From Erythrobacter sp. KY5 (lineage in GTDB: Bacteria; Pseudomonadota; Alphaproteobacteria; Sphingomonadales; Sphingomonadaceae), in contig NZ_CP021912.1 in NCBI RefSeq assembly GCF_003264115.1, positions 1,037,001-1,101,000 on the forward strand: 64,000 nt of DNA, read 5' to 3'. A model generated the notes under the pieces. That model worked only from the letters and a program-made list of their open reading frames with translations. It did not search any database and was not told where the DNA came from. The position numbers and the translations under genes were made by a program. This document shows positions 56,204 to 63,743 of the stretch, piece after piece. Position 1 is the stretch's first letter; every line of letters starts with the position of its first letter.

Positions 56204-56274
56204 GTGACACTTTATGCCCAAGGGTCACACTTTGAGCCGCAAGGTGACACTTTTCGGCCCGAGAGTGACACAAA
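56204..56274. repeat. four direct repeats of GTGACACTTT type at ~20-bp spacing
   Basis: Copies start at 56204 (GTGACACTTT), 56224 (GTCACACTTT), 56244 (GTGACACTTT) and 56265 (GTGACACAAA). The spacings of 20, 20 and 21 bp are close to two DNA turns. They lie 132-202 bp upstream of the transglutaminase-like gene and 47 bp beyond the end of rimO. Possible regulator sites or a remnant of a transposon end; no transposase is present. Confidence 0.7.
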
Positions 56275-56290
56275 GGCAGGTTTTGCCCCT

Positions 56291-56311
56291 GGACCGTGTA
56301 ACATGCGGTCC
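56291..56311 (-). terminator. candidate stem-loop downstream of rimO
   Basis: GGACCG-nine bases-CGGTCC (6-bp stem) begins 10 bp after the rimO stop on the minus strand. No U-run follows, so intrinsic termination is uncertain. Confidence 0.3.
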
Positions 56312-56320
56312 ACTTCTGGA

Positions 56321-57733
56321 CTAAGCGTCTGTAATCACGCCATAAAGGTCGTGAGCGTCGGCGTCCTCAATCTCGACATCGACGATCGCGCCGGGTTCCA
56401 GGGTCAGGGGCACGTTGCGGAGGTAAACCGCGCCGTCGATCTCCGGCGCGTCGGCCTGACTGCGCCCGGTTGCGCCGATGTCACCGTCCTCGTCGGGTTC
56501 GCCCACCTCGTCGATGATGACGGGCAGGGTCTTGCCGACCTTGGCGGCGAGCTTGGCGGCGCTGATGCGCTCGGTCACTTCCATGAGGCGGGCATAGCGC
56601 TCTTCCTTGACCTCTTCGGGCACGGGGTTCGGCAGGTCGTTGGCGGCCGCGCCCTCGACAGGTTCGAACCGGAATGCGCCGACGCGGTCGAGCTGTGCTT
56701 CCTCAAGCCAGTCGATGAGGTACCTGAAGTCGTCTTCGGTCTCGCCGGGGAAGCCCACGACGAAGCTCGAACGCACGGCGATCTCGGGACAGATCTCGCG
56801 CCAGCCCTTGAGGCGCTGGAGCACCTTGGCCTCGTTCGCGGGACGCTTCATCGCTTTGAGAACCGAGGGCGCGGCGTGCTGGAACGGGATGTCGAGATAG
56901 GGCGTCAAAAGCCCCTCGGCCATCAGCGGGATGACGTGATCGACGTGGGGGTAGGGGTAGACATAGTGGAGCCGCGTCCACGGAGCCTTGCCCTCTGCGG
57001 TGCGCAGCTGGCCAAGCTCACGGGCGAGGTCCGTCATGTGCGCGCGCACTTCGCGCCCCTTCCAAGGCTTAGCCTCGTGGCGCGTATCGACACCGTAGGC
57101 GCTGGTGTCCTGGCTGATGACGAGCAGCTCCTTCGTACCTGCCGCGACCAGCTTCTCCGCCTCGCGCAGCACCGCGTCGATCCGGCGGCTCGCCAGCTTG
57201 CCGCGCAATTGCGGGATGATGCAGAAGGCGCAGGAGTGATTGCAGCCCTCGGAGATCTTGAGATAGCTGTAATGGCGCGGGGTCAGCTTGATCATGTTGT
57301 CTGCGCTACCGCTTCGCTGCTTGAGCGCGGCGGGCTGCGGGATCAAGTCGACGAACGGCCCCTGAGAAGGCGGGGCGTGGGTGTGCACGGCCTCGACCAC
57401 CTGCTCGTACTGGTGCGCGCCGGTGACGGCGAGCACTTGCGGATGAGCGGCGCGGATCGCGTCGGCCTCCTCGCCCATGCAGCCGGTCACGATGACGCGC
57501 CCGTTCTCGGCGATGGCCTCACCGATGGCGGCAAGGCTCTCTTCCTTGGCGCTGTCGAGGAAGCCGCAGGTGTTGACCAGCACGACATCGGCGCCCGCAT
57601 AATCGGCGCTCATCGCATAGCCGTCGGCACGCAGGCGTGTGAGAATACGCTCGGAATCGACCAGCGCCTTGGGGCAGCCGAGCGAGACCATGCCGACGCG
57701 CTTGGCGTCTGGAAGGGTGGAGGGGGTATTCAT
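56321..57733 (-). CDS. rimO: ribosomal protein S12 methylthiotransferase RimO
   Basis: Radical SAM enzyme of 470 residues adding a methylthio group to Asp of ribosomal protein S12. N-terminal UPF0004 cysteines fall in [21 protein letters not shown] and GCMGEEAD; the radical SAM motif is CNHSCAFC; a TRAM domain ends the protein (about 400-465). The [11 protein letters not shown] form separates RimO from MiaB. Divergent from DUF1761 across a region with a long inverted repeat. Confidence 0.95.
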   Translation of the reverse strand: MNTPSTLPDAKRVGMVSLGCPKALVDSERILTRLRADGYAMSADYAGADVVLVNTCGFLDSAKEESLAAIGEAIAENGRVIVTGCMGEEADAIRAAHPQVLAVTGAHQYEQVVEAVHTHAPPSQGPFVDLIPQPAALKQRSGSADNMIKLTPRHYSYLKISEGCNHSCAFCIIPQLRGKLASRRIDAVLREAEKLVAAGTKELLVISQDTSAYGVDTRHEAKPWKGREVRAHMTDLARELGQLRTAEGKAPWTRLHYVYPYPHVDHVIPLMAEGLLTPYLDIPFQHAAPSVLKAMKRPANEAKVLQRLKGWREICPEIAVRSSFVVGFPGETEDDFRYLIDWLEEAQLDRVGAFRFEPVEGAAANDLPNPVPEEVKEERYARLMEVTERISAAKLAAKVGKTLPVIIDEVGEPDEDGDIGATGRSQADAPEIDGAVYLRNVPLTLEPGAIVDVEIEDADAHDLYGVITDA

Positions 57734-57813
57734 GATGCGCGCGCCCTTACACCGGTTGCGAGCGAAGTGCCAGAGTGTGCAGCTTTCCTACATCTGGCTT
57801 TGGCGCTACCAAG

Positions 57814-57892
57814 CCACCCGCTTCCTCCACCCTTCCACCCGGATTATCACACCGGGTTACGATCCGGGTGGAAGGGTGGAGGGAGCGGGTGG
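57814..57892. repeat. 31-bp near-perfect inverted repeat between divergent genes
   Basis: Left arm 57814-57844 and right arm 57862-57892 are complementary at 30 of 31 positions (the exception can pair as G-U), with a 17-nt loop. The arms are built of CCACCC and TTCCACCC-like units. It lies between the starts of rimO and the DUF1761 gene, so it is not a convergent terminator. Confidence 0.85.
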
Positions 57893-57921
57893 CCGGGTCG
57901 CAAACAAACGGGAGAGGAAAG

Positions 57922-58320
57922 ATGGGCGATTTCGCATTATGGCCGGTGCTTGCTGGCACCGCGGCGTTCTTCACGGTCGGGGCGATCTGGTATGGGGTGC
58001 TGTTCGGTGAAGCATGGCAGCGCGCGGCGGGCATGTCGGACGAGGACGTGCAGGGCGGCAACATGGCGCTGATCTTCGGGCTGACTTTCGCCTTCGAAAT
58101 GCTGATCGCGATGGTGCTGTGGCACCTGATCGCGCGGACCTCGCCAGAGCCGCATGTGGTGATGATGATGGCTGTCGGTTTCGCGGTGGGCGTGATGATC
58201 CCGGCGGTGGGTATCAACTACCTCTACCAGCGCAAAAGCGGCATGCTGTTCGCGATAGATGCAGGCCACTTCATCGCGGGAATGGCCGCGATGGGCGGAG
58301 TGTTCTTGTTGTTCCTGTAA
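57922..58320 (+). CDS. DUF1761 family membrane protein
   Basis: Small protein of 132 residues with four hydrophobic helices. AAFFTVGAIWYGVLFGEAW and GMSDEDVQGGNM are the DUF1761 hallmark; function unknown. GGAGAGGAAAG directly before ATG 57922 decides the start. A multi-hairpin repeat follows its stop and separates it from the converging channel gene. Confidence 0.85.
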   Translation: MGDFALWPVLAGTAAFFTVGAIWYGVLFGEAWQRAAGMSDEDVQGGNMALIFGLTFAFEMLIAMVLWHLIARTSPEPHVVMMMAVGFAVGVMIPAVGINYLYQRKSGMLFAIDAGHFIAGMAAMGGVFLLFL

Positions 58321-58349
58321 GCCGCCGATCCAATTGGTTAGCGGTGGAT

Positions 58350-58449
58350 CGAACCCGTCAGGGTTCGCAAGGCCGACCGGCCGCCCGCAGCGGGCGCAGC
58401 TTTGCTGCGCGTCTAGCGAGGACGCTCACCCGGATGGGTGAGCGCAAGA
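58350..58449. repeat. multi-hairpin dispersed repeat, copy C
   Basis: Hairpin 1 CGAACCC-gtca-GGGTTCG (58350-58367), GCAAGGCCGA, core CCGCCCGCAGCGGGC, hairpin 2 GCGCAGC-ttt-GCTGCGC (58394-58410), GTCTAGCGAGGACG, and hairpin 3 CGCTCACCC-ggat-GGGTGAGCG (58423-58444). It sits between the converging DUF1761 and channel genes, ~18 kb from copies A and B. Stem 2 differs from copy B by a compensatory G-C to A-T exchange. Confidence 0.88.
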
Positions 58450-58454
58450 CAAGG

Positions 58455-59546
58455 TTACCCGCCGTTGCCATTACCGTTGCCGTTGGTCGACGGCACGATC
58501 TCGACGATCACGTCGCCGGGCTGGAGGTTCTGGCACTCGTCCTCCCAAAAGCCGATGGCGCGGCCGTTGCGATAGACGCGAAGGCCCCTGCCGCCGGTTG
58601 AAAGCTCGGTGATCGAGCAGCCGCACTCGTCCTCCGCCACCACGCGCTCGACGAGCTGAACACGGCCCGAAACCGAAGCGAGGTCGGCAAGGTAGTCTGC
58701 GATATGCGGCCCGTTGGCGGACCCTGCGAGCAGGAGGCCGGTAAAGCGCACGGGGTTAATCACGTTGTTCGCGCCCGCCTGCCGCGCCAGCAGCTCGTTG
58801 TCGTCAGCGCGCACGACCACGCTGATCGGCACCTTGGGAGCAAGATGGCGAACGGTGAGGACGATGAGGATCGAGGTGTCGTCGCGCCCTGCCGAGACCA
58901 GCACGTTCTTGGCCATCGACACCCGCACCGCCTTCAGCGTCTCATCGCGGGTCGCATCGGCGGCTATCACGTTGACGCCAAGCTTCTCGGCCTCCTTGAG
59001 GCGGTCTTCGCTCGGGTCGACGACCACGATGTCGTCGGCCTTGGTGCCGCGTTCGATAAGCTCCTCGACGCTCTGCGAACCCGACACGCCATAGCCGAGG
59101 ACGACCACGTGACCCGAAAGCTTCTCCTGAATGCGAGCCATGCGCCACTTCTCCCAGCTGCGTTTGATGATGAAGTTGTAGGCAGTGCCCACGAAGATGA
59201 AGAACACCGCGAACCGGATCGGGGTGACGATGATCGCTTCCTTGAGCCGCGCACTGTCAGTGACCGGAGCGATGTCGCCAAAGCCCGTCGTCGTGATCGA
59301 AATCATGGTGAAGTACACCACGTCGAGGAAGCTGATCTCCCCATCGACGCTGTCGACCAGGCCGTCGCGGTCGAACCAGTGGATCATCACGACGATGAAA
59401 ATGAGGAAGATCGCCGCGCCAATCCTGAGCGAAAGATCGCCCCAGACCGGCAGCTTGACCGCGCGTCTCAGCGGCTTGAGGCGCTTTTGCACGGGATGCC
59501 TGCCCCGCTGGTTCGAAATCGTGTGCTGAGGTTCGCGCTTCGCCAT
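58455..59546 (-). CDS. potassium channel family protein with TrkA (RCK) domain
   Basis: Ion channel subunit of 363 residues: two transmembrane helices around a pore loop with the selectivity filter TTGFGD (~93-98), then an RCK/TrkA-N domain with GYGVSG nucleotide-binding loop (~152-157) and a TrkA-C domain (~285-350). A short NGN-repeat ends the protein. The N-terminal ~30 residues are basic. K+ conductance is inferred from the filter, whose TGFGD differs from the TVGYG of classic channels. Gating by cytoplasmic nucleotides is likely. Confidence 0.9.
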   Translation of the reverse strand: MAKREPQHTISNQRGRHPVQKRLKPLRRAVKLPVWGDLSLRIGAAIFLIFIVVMIHWFDRDGLVDSVDGEISFLDVVYFTMISITTTGFGDIAPVTDSARLKEAIIVTPIRFAVFFIFVGTAYNFIIKRSWEKWRMARIQEKLSGHVVVLGYGVSGSQSVEELIERGTKADDIVVVDPSEDRLKEAEKLGVNVIAADATRDETLKAVRVSMAKNVLVSAGRDDTSILIVLTVRHLAPKVPISVVVRADDNELLARQAGANNVINPVRFTGLLLAGSANGPHIADYLADLASVSGRVQLVERVVAEDECGCSITELSTGGRGLRVYRNGRAIGFWEDECQNLQPGDVIVEIVPSTNGNGNGNGG

Positions 59547-59558
59547 GGGCCTGTTGAA

Positions 59559-60323
59559 TCAGTCCTCGTACCGCGATGCAAGCGTGTCGATGCTGCTGTA
59601 ATGCGTGAGGTCGAGGTGAAGCGGCGTAACCGATATGAAGCCGTCGTCGATCGCTTCAAGGTCGGTGCCGTGGTCGAGTGTGTGCTCGATCGGGTCGAGG
59701 CCGAACCAGTAATACTGAAAGCCGCGCGGATCGCGCCCTTCGACCACCGTGCCGCGGGCGTAGTCGTGGAAGCCCTGACGCACGACGCGGATGCCCTTGA
59801 CGTCTTCGGCGGCGAGCGGCGGGAAGTTGACGTTGATGAGCGAGCGCTCGGGCATCGGCACATCGAGCAGCGGCGCGATCACGCGCTTGCCCCAGGCGAG
59901 CGCCGCGCGGAACGTGTCGTCGTCCGCTGCTCCGTTGCGGGCATAGACCTGGCTCAAGGCGATCGAGCGAATGCCCGCAAGCGCGCCTTCCATCGCCGCC
60001 GAAGCCGTGCCGGAATAGGTGATGTCATCGCCAAGGTTCGCCCCGCGATTGACGCCCGACAGGATGAGGTCGGGCGCAGCGTCGACGACCTTGCGCAGCC
60101 CCATCGTAACGCTGTCGGTCGGAGTGCCCGTGACCGAGAAGCGCCGCTCTCCATGCTTGCGAAGGCGCACAGGGCGCGTAAGCGTGAGCGCGTGGCCCAT
60201 CCCCGATTGCTCTTCGTCAGGAGCGCAGATCCAGATGTCGTCGGTAAACTCGCGCGCGATGGCCTCAAGCACTTCGAGCCCCGGCGCGCGGATGCCATCA
60301 TCGTTCGTCAGGAGGATACGCAT
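59559..60323 (-). CDS. surE: 5'/3'-nucleotidase SurE
   Basis: Metal-dependent nucleoside monophosphate phosphatase of 254 residues. LLTNDDGIRAPG at the N-terminus, SGVNRGANLGDDITYSGT and INVNFPP are diagnostic. The ATG overlaps the serS stop by one base, so both are probably co-transcribed. SurE often lies next to pcm; here serS-surE order is seen, common in sphingomonads. Confidence 0.95.
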   Translation of the reverse strand: MRILLTNDDGIRAPGLEVLEAIAREFTDDIWICAPDEEQSGMGHALTLTRPVRLRKHGERRFSVTGTPTDSVTMGLRKVVDAAPDLILSGVNRGANLGDDITYSGTASAAMEGALAGIRSIALSQVYARNGAADDDTFRAALAWGKRVIAPLLDVPMPERSLINVNFPPLAAEDVKGIRVVRQGFHDYARGTVVEGRDPRGFQYYWFGLDPIEHTLDHGTDLEAIDDGFISVTPLHLDLTHYSSIDTLASRYED

Positions 60324-61603
60324 CAGGTGGCAGGTTCCAGCTTTGTCACGCCGCCCATATAGGGAGCGAGCGCCTCGGGGACCAGCACGCTGCCATCGGC
60401 CTGCTGGTAGTTCTCGATCACCGCGACGAGCGTGCGCCCCACCGCAAGGCCGGAGCCGTTAAGAAGGTGAAAATACTCGCTCTTCTTGGAACCTTCCGGG
60501 CGATAGCGCGCATTCATCCGACGCGGCTGATAGGTGCCGCCGTTGGAGCAGGAACTGATCTCGCGATAGGCATCCTGACCGGGCAGCCACACCTCCAGGT
60601 CGTAGGTCTTCATCATCGCCGCGCCCATGTCGCCCGAACACAGCGCGACGACGCGGTAATGCAGACCGAGCTTTTGCAGGATGCCTTCCGCGATGGCGGT
60701 GATGCGATCGAGCTCTTCCTCTGCCTTCTCAGGCAAGGAGGCAACGATCATTTCGACCTTCTCGAACTGGTGCTGGCGGATAAACCCGCGCGTGTCGCGG
60801 CCCGCTGCGCCCGCTTCGCTGCGGAAGCAGGGCGTGAGCGCGGTCAGGCGCATGGGAAAATCGCTCTCGGCGAACAGCTGCTCTCGGAAGGAATTGCCAA
60901 GCACCATCTCGGAGGTCGAAATCAGCAAGCGCCCGTCGGTCGTGCGAAACAGGTCTTCGCCAAACTTGGGGAGTTGTCCCGTCCCATAGCCCGCTTCCTC
61001 GTTGATCAGGAGCGGCGGATTGCACTCGGTAAAGCCATGTTCGCGCGTGTTGTTGTCGAGCATGAACTGGCCAAGCGCGCGGTGCAGGCGCGCCATATCG
61101 CCGCGCAGGAAGGTAAAGCGAGCGCCAGAAATCTTGGCGGCGGTTTCGAAGTCCATGCCGAGCGCGGGCGCAATGTCAGCGTGCTCCTGCGGGTCGAAAT
61201 CAAAGCTGGGCTTCTCACCCCATTCGCGAAGGAAGACGTTGTCGTCCTCATCCTGGCCATCGGGAACCGAGGGATCGAGAAGATTGGGGAGCGCAAGCAT
61301 CATGTCTTCGAGGCGCTTGGCGACTTCGCGCTCGCTCTCTTCCAGAGCAGGCATGTCGGCCTTGATCTGCGCAACTTCGGCCTTGAGCGCTTCGGCGGTG
61401 TCCTTGTCGCCCTTGCCCATGGCAGCGCCGATGGCTTTTGACGCTTCGTTGCGGCGGCTCTGCGCCTCTTGGAGCTTCGTCGTGAGCGCGCGGCGTTCCT
61501 CGTCGAGTGCGAGAATCTGCGCTGCAACCGGCTCAAGACCGCGCCGCGCCATAATGGCGTCGAACTCTTGCGGATTGTCCCTGATCATACGGATATCATG
61601 CAT
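60323..61603 (-). CDS. serS: seryl-tRNA synthetase
   Basis: Class II aminoacyl-tRNA synthetase of 426 residues charging tRNA-Ser. The N-terminal coiled-coil arm (~30-110) is rich in Glu, Ala and Lys; motif 2 is FRSEAGAAGRDTRG...QFEKVE and motif 3 lies in the C-terminal region around NGSGLAVGRTLVAV. ATG 61603 gives MHDIRMIRDNPQEFD, the typical start. First gene of the serS-surE unit. Confidence 0.97.
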   Translation of the reverse strand: MHDIRMIRDNPQEFDAIMARRGLEPVAAQILALDEERRALTTKLQEAQSRRNEASKAIGAAMGKGDKDTAEALKAEVAQIKADMPALEESEREVAKRLEDMMLALPNLLDPSVPDGQDEDDNVFLREWGEKPSFDFDPQEHADIAPALGMDFETAAKISGARFTFLRGDMARLHRALGQFMLDNNTREHGFTECNPPLLINEEAGYGTGQLPKFGEDLFRTTDGRLLISTSEMVLGNSFREQLFAESDFPMRLTALTPCFRSEAGAAGRDTRGFIRQHQFEKVEMIVASLPEKAEEELDRITAIAEGILQKLGLHYRVVALCSGDMGAAMMKTYDLEVWLPGQDAYREISSCSNGGTYQPRRMNARYRPEGSKKSEYFHLLNGSGLAVGRTLVAVIENYQQADGSVLVPEALAPYMGGVTKLEPAT

Positions 61604-61743
61604 GGGCGCCAGCCTATGCCTTGTCGCCCTCGTGATGAAAAGGGAGAGTTTGCCGTACGAGCAAAACGATCCGCCGAACCGCTTGAATGCAAAACGGAAC
61701 CTTCGTGCGCCGGTGCCATTAGTGAGGGGTAAGGAGAACTCAC

Positions 61744-62136
61744 ATGCTAAGGAACGTCATCGGAGCCCTCGTCGGCTCGCAAGTCACCAAACAAGTCCCC
61801 ATCGCAGGCGGCACGGCAGGCGCTCTGCTGGGAAGCGCGATCCCGTTTGCGCTCAAGCGGATGAGCCTGCCCACCATGATTGCCGTCGGCGCTGGCGGTT
61901 ACCTGTTCAAGAAAATGCGCGACGACAAGCGCGCCCGCGAAAGCGAAGTGCAGATTGCAGGCACAAGCATCGACGGCGACAGCATCGAAGCCCTGCCAAA
62001 ACCCAAAGCGGCCAAGAAAACGAAGCCCAAGGCCAAGACCGCTTCGCGCAGTCGGAAAGCTGAAATGGCCGGCTCGCCGGCAGCGCCACTGGTCAATGGC
62101 GGCGGAGTGGCAATGCCTCCGGTGCCCACCAACTGA
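61744..62136 (+). CDS. hypothetical small protein with Lys/Ala-rich region
   Basis: Protein of 130 residues. Residues ~5-55 are hydrophobic with Gly spacing (GALVGS, GGTAGALLGSAIPF, MIAVGAGGYLFKKM), possibly membrane-associated. The part from ~85 to 110 is basic (KPKAAKKTKPKAKTASRSRK), and the end is Gly/Pro-rich. No known domain. AAGGAG lies 8 bases upstream of the ATG, which supports it being real. It converges with the lipoprotein gene across a strong hairpin. Confidence 0.65.
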   Translation: MLRNVIGALVGSQVTKQVPIAGGTAGALLGSAIPFALKRMSLPTMIAVGAGGYLFKKMRDDKRARESEVQIAGTSIDGDSIEALPKPKAAKKTKPKAKTASRSRKAEMAGSPAAPLVNGGGVAMPPVPTN

Positions 62137-62161
62137 ACCCAACCAGACCTGACACATAATC

Positions 62162-62194
62162 AGCGCGAGCCGGTCCCATACCGGCTCGCGCTTT
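62162..62194. terminator. bidirectional intrinsic terminator
   Basis: AGCGCGAGCCGG-tcccata-CCGGCTCGCGCT is a perfect 12-bp stem with a 7-nt loop. On the plus strand it is followed by TT. It lies between the stops of two converging genes (62136 and 62214) and probably ends both transcripts. Confidence 0.8.
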
Positions 62195-62213
62195 GTGCGT
62201 CTGCGGAAGCCCT

Positions 62214-62981
62214 TTAGGGCAGGTCGAGCTGCACCCGCGATGCGAGCGCCGAAAACTGGCCCGCTGACGCAGGTTCGCCATCGGCGAACGGCCCGTCCTC
62301 ACGCCAAAGGCCGAGCATCTGGTCGAGAGTTTCGCGAACGGCACCGGCTTTGGGCGCATCGAGATCCTCGGCAATCCTGCGCGCGACCGTCACGAAGCCC
62401 CACGCATCCTGATATTCGGCAGGATCGGTGATCGCGCCGTCTTTGACCGCGATCGCATATTCTTGGCTTGCGGTGTCCATCAGGAACCGGATCTGTGCTG
62501 CCGGATCGCCCCCGGCAGCCTCGCGCATCTTTTCGAGATTGGCCTGCGCGGCGGCAAGTTGCGGTTCGACTTCGGACGCGGGAAGGCCCGCTTCAAGACT
62601 GTCTGAAACTTGCTCGAAGGGAGCGGGATCGAAGCCCAGCGCGTCCAGTCCAGCGCGCTCGTCCGAATGGGTTTCGGACACCGGGTGAAGCAGATGCGGC
62701 GCAGCCGCCTCGCTTTCACCTGCACGATAAAGCGCCAAGCCCGCCTCAACGTGCCCTGCCATGAAGACCAGGCGCTGTTCCACGGGAAGGGCGCCGATCT
62801 CGCCGCCTTCTCCTCCTTCGCCGCCTTCACCAGCCTCTCCGGCTTCGCCTGCGGAGCCAGCTTCACCCACCATGGCGGCTTCGCCACCTTCGCCCGCCTC
62901 GCCGCCGCAACCGGCAAGACCCGTACCGATCAAAGCGGTTGCAAGGCCAAGCGCACCCCATGTCTTCATCTCAACTTTCAT
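62214..62981 (-). CDS. lipoprotein with Gly-Glu-Ala/Gly repeats
   Basis: Predicted lipoprotein of 255 residues: the signal peptide ends in the lipobox LAGC (Cys25). Residues 26-61 are a low-complexity GEAGEGGE-type stretch, followed by a helical domain (~65-255) with VEQRLVFMAGHVEAGLALYRAGE and MDTASQEYAIAV. The family is not known to me. ATG 62981 has GGAGG seven bases upstream. The repeat probably acts as a flexible tether between the membrane and the folded part. Confidence 0.75.
   Translation of the reverse strand: MKVEMKTWGALGLATALIGTGLAGCGGEAGEGGEAAMVGEAGSAGEAGEAGEGGEGGEGGEIGALPVEQRLVFMAGHVEAGLALYRAGESEAAAPHLLHPVSETHSDERAGLDALGFDPAPFEQVSDSLEAGLPASEVEPQLAAAQANLEKMREAAGGDPAAQIRFLMDTASQEYAIAVKDGAITDPAEYQDAWGFVTVARRIAEDLDAPKAGAVRETLDQMLGLWREDGPFADGEPASAGQFSALASRVQLDLP
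62799..62906 (-). repeat. short tandem repeat encoding GEA/GEG units
   Basis: Within the lipoprotein gene, this stretch codes for repeated GEAGE and GEGGE units in 9-bp and 12-bp steps, using GGCGAAG-like codons. Near-identical units make slippage and length variation possible. Confidence 0.7.
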
Positions 62982-63065
62982 TGAATGTCCTCCAGCTTTG
63001 TCGCATGTCTGGCTCACGCCATAGCCACGGAGGGGGCAAGTGCAAATCACCATAGAGCAGGTGCC

Positions 63066-63743
63066 ATGATCCTGAGCATCGCAGCAATCACGGACGAGAC
63101 GACACTCGCTGACATTCGCGCAAAGCTTGAGGCGCTGACGTGGCAAGATGGGCGCGCGACAGCCGGGGCGGCGGCGCGCGAGGTCAAGGATAACGCGCAG
63201 GCGGTGATGAGCGATGCCGCATGGCGCAATCTCAACGCCGTGCTTGGCCCGCTCATTGCAGAAAACCCGGTCGTAAAGGCGGCTGCGCGGCCCCGGCGCA
63301 TTTCGAACCCTATGATAAGCAAGACCGAAGGCGGCGGGCATTACGGCGCTCACGTCGACAATGCGATCATGGGCACTGGCACCGCGCGGATGCGCACCGA
63401 TATCTCCTTCACGCTGTTTCTGAGCGATCCGGAAAGCTATCAGGGCGGAGAACTGGTCATCCACACTGCGGGTATGACCCAGTCGATCAAGGGCAAGCCG
63501 GGCGAGCTTATCCTATACCCCTCGACCAGTATCCACGAAGTGCGCCCTGTGACCGATGGCACCCGTATTGTCGCGGTGGGCTGGATCGAGAGCACGATCC
63601 GCGACGACCACCAGCGAGAGATGCTGTTCGATCTGGAAAACCTGCGCACTACGCTGCGTCAGAAATTGCCGGGAGGGTCGGCAGAATTGCTCACGGTCGA
63701 TAAGACGATTGCGAACCTGCTCAGGATGTGGGGGCAGGCTTGA
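63066..63743 (+). CDS. PKHD-type Fe(II)/2-oxoglutarate dioxygenase (YbiX/PiuC-like)
   Basis: Protein of 225 residues. The iron-binding facial triad is HVD in YGAHVDNAIM plus the histidine in STSIHEV, and the 2-oxoglutarate arginine follows in VTDGTRIVAV. Members are often iron-repressed and near TonB receptors; here none is adjacent and no Fur-like box was seen upstream. Substrate is unknown. ATG 63066 gives MILSIAAITDE, a typical start. Ends overlap the converging gene by 23 bp. Confidence 0.88.
   Translation: MILSIAAITDETTLADIRAKLEALTWQDGRATAGAAAREVKDNAQAVMSDAAWRNLNAVLGPLIAENPVVKAAARPRRISNPMISKTEGGGHYGAHVDNAIMGTGTARMRTDISFTLFLSDPESYQGGELVIHTAGMTQSIKGKPGELILYPSTSIHEVRPVTDGTRIVAVGWIESTIRDDHQREMLFDLENLRTTLRQKLPGGSAELLTVDKTIANLLRMWGQA

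Noticed and set aside
56204..56274. Possible CRISPR array in the evenly spaced repeats.
   Set aside because: Units are only ~10 bp with ~10-bp spacers and no cas genes; CRISPR repeats are longer with longer spacers.
56156..58072. A 638-codon plus-strand open frame.
   Set aside because: It covers rimO, a well-supported gene in another frame, and shows no protein motif; it also runs across the repeats and hairpin.
58704..60362. A 552-codon plus-strand open frame.
   Set aside because: Antisense to the channel and surE genes, with Arg/Asp/His-rich composition typical of reversed codons.
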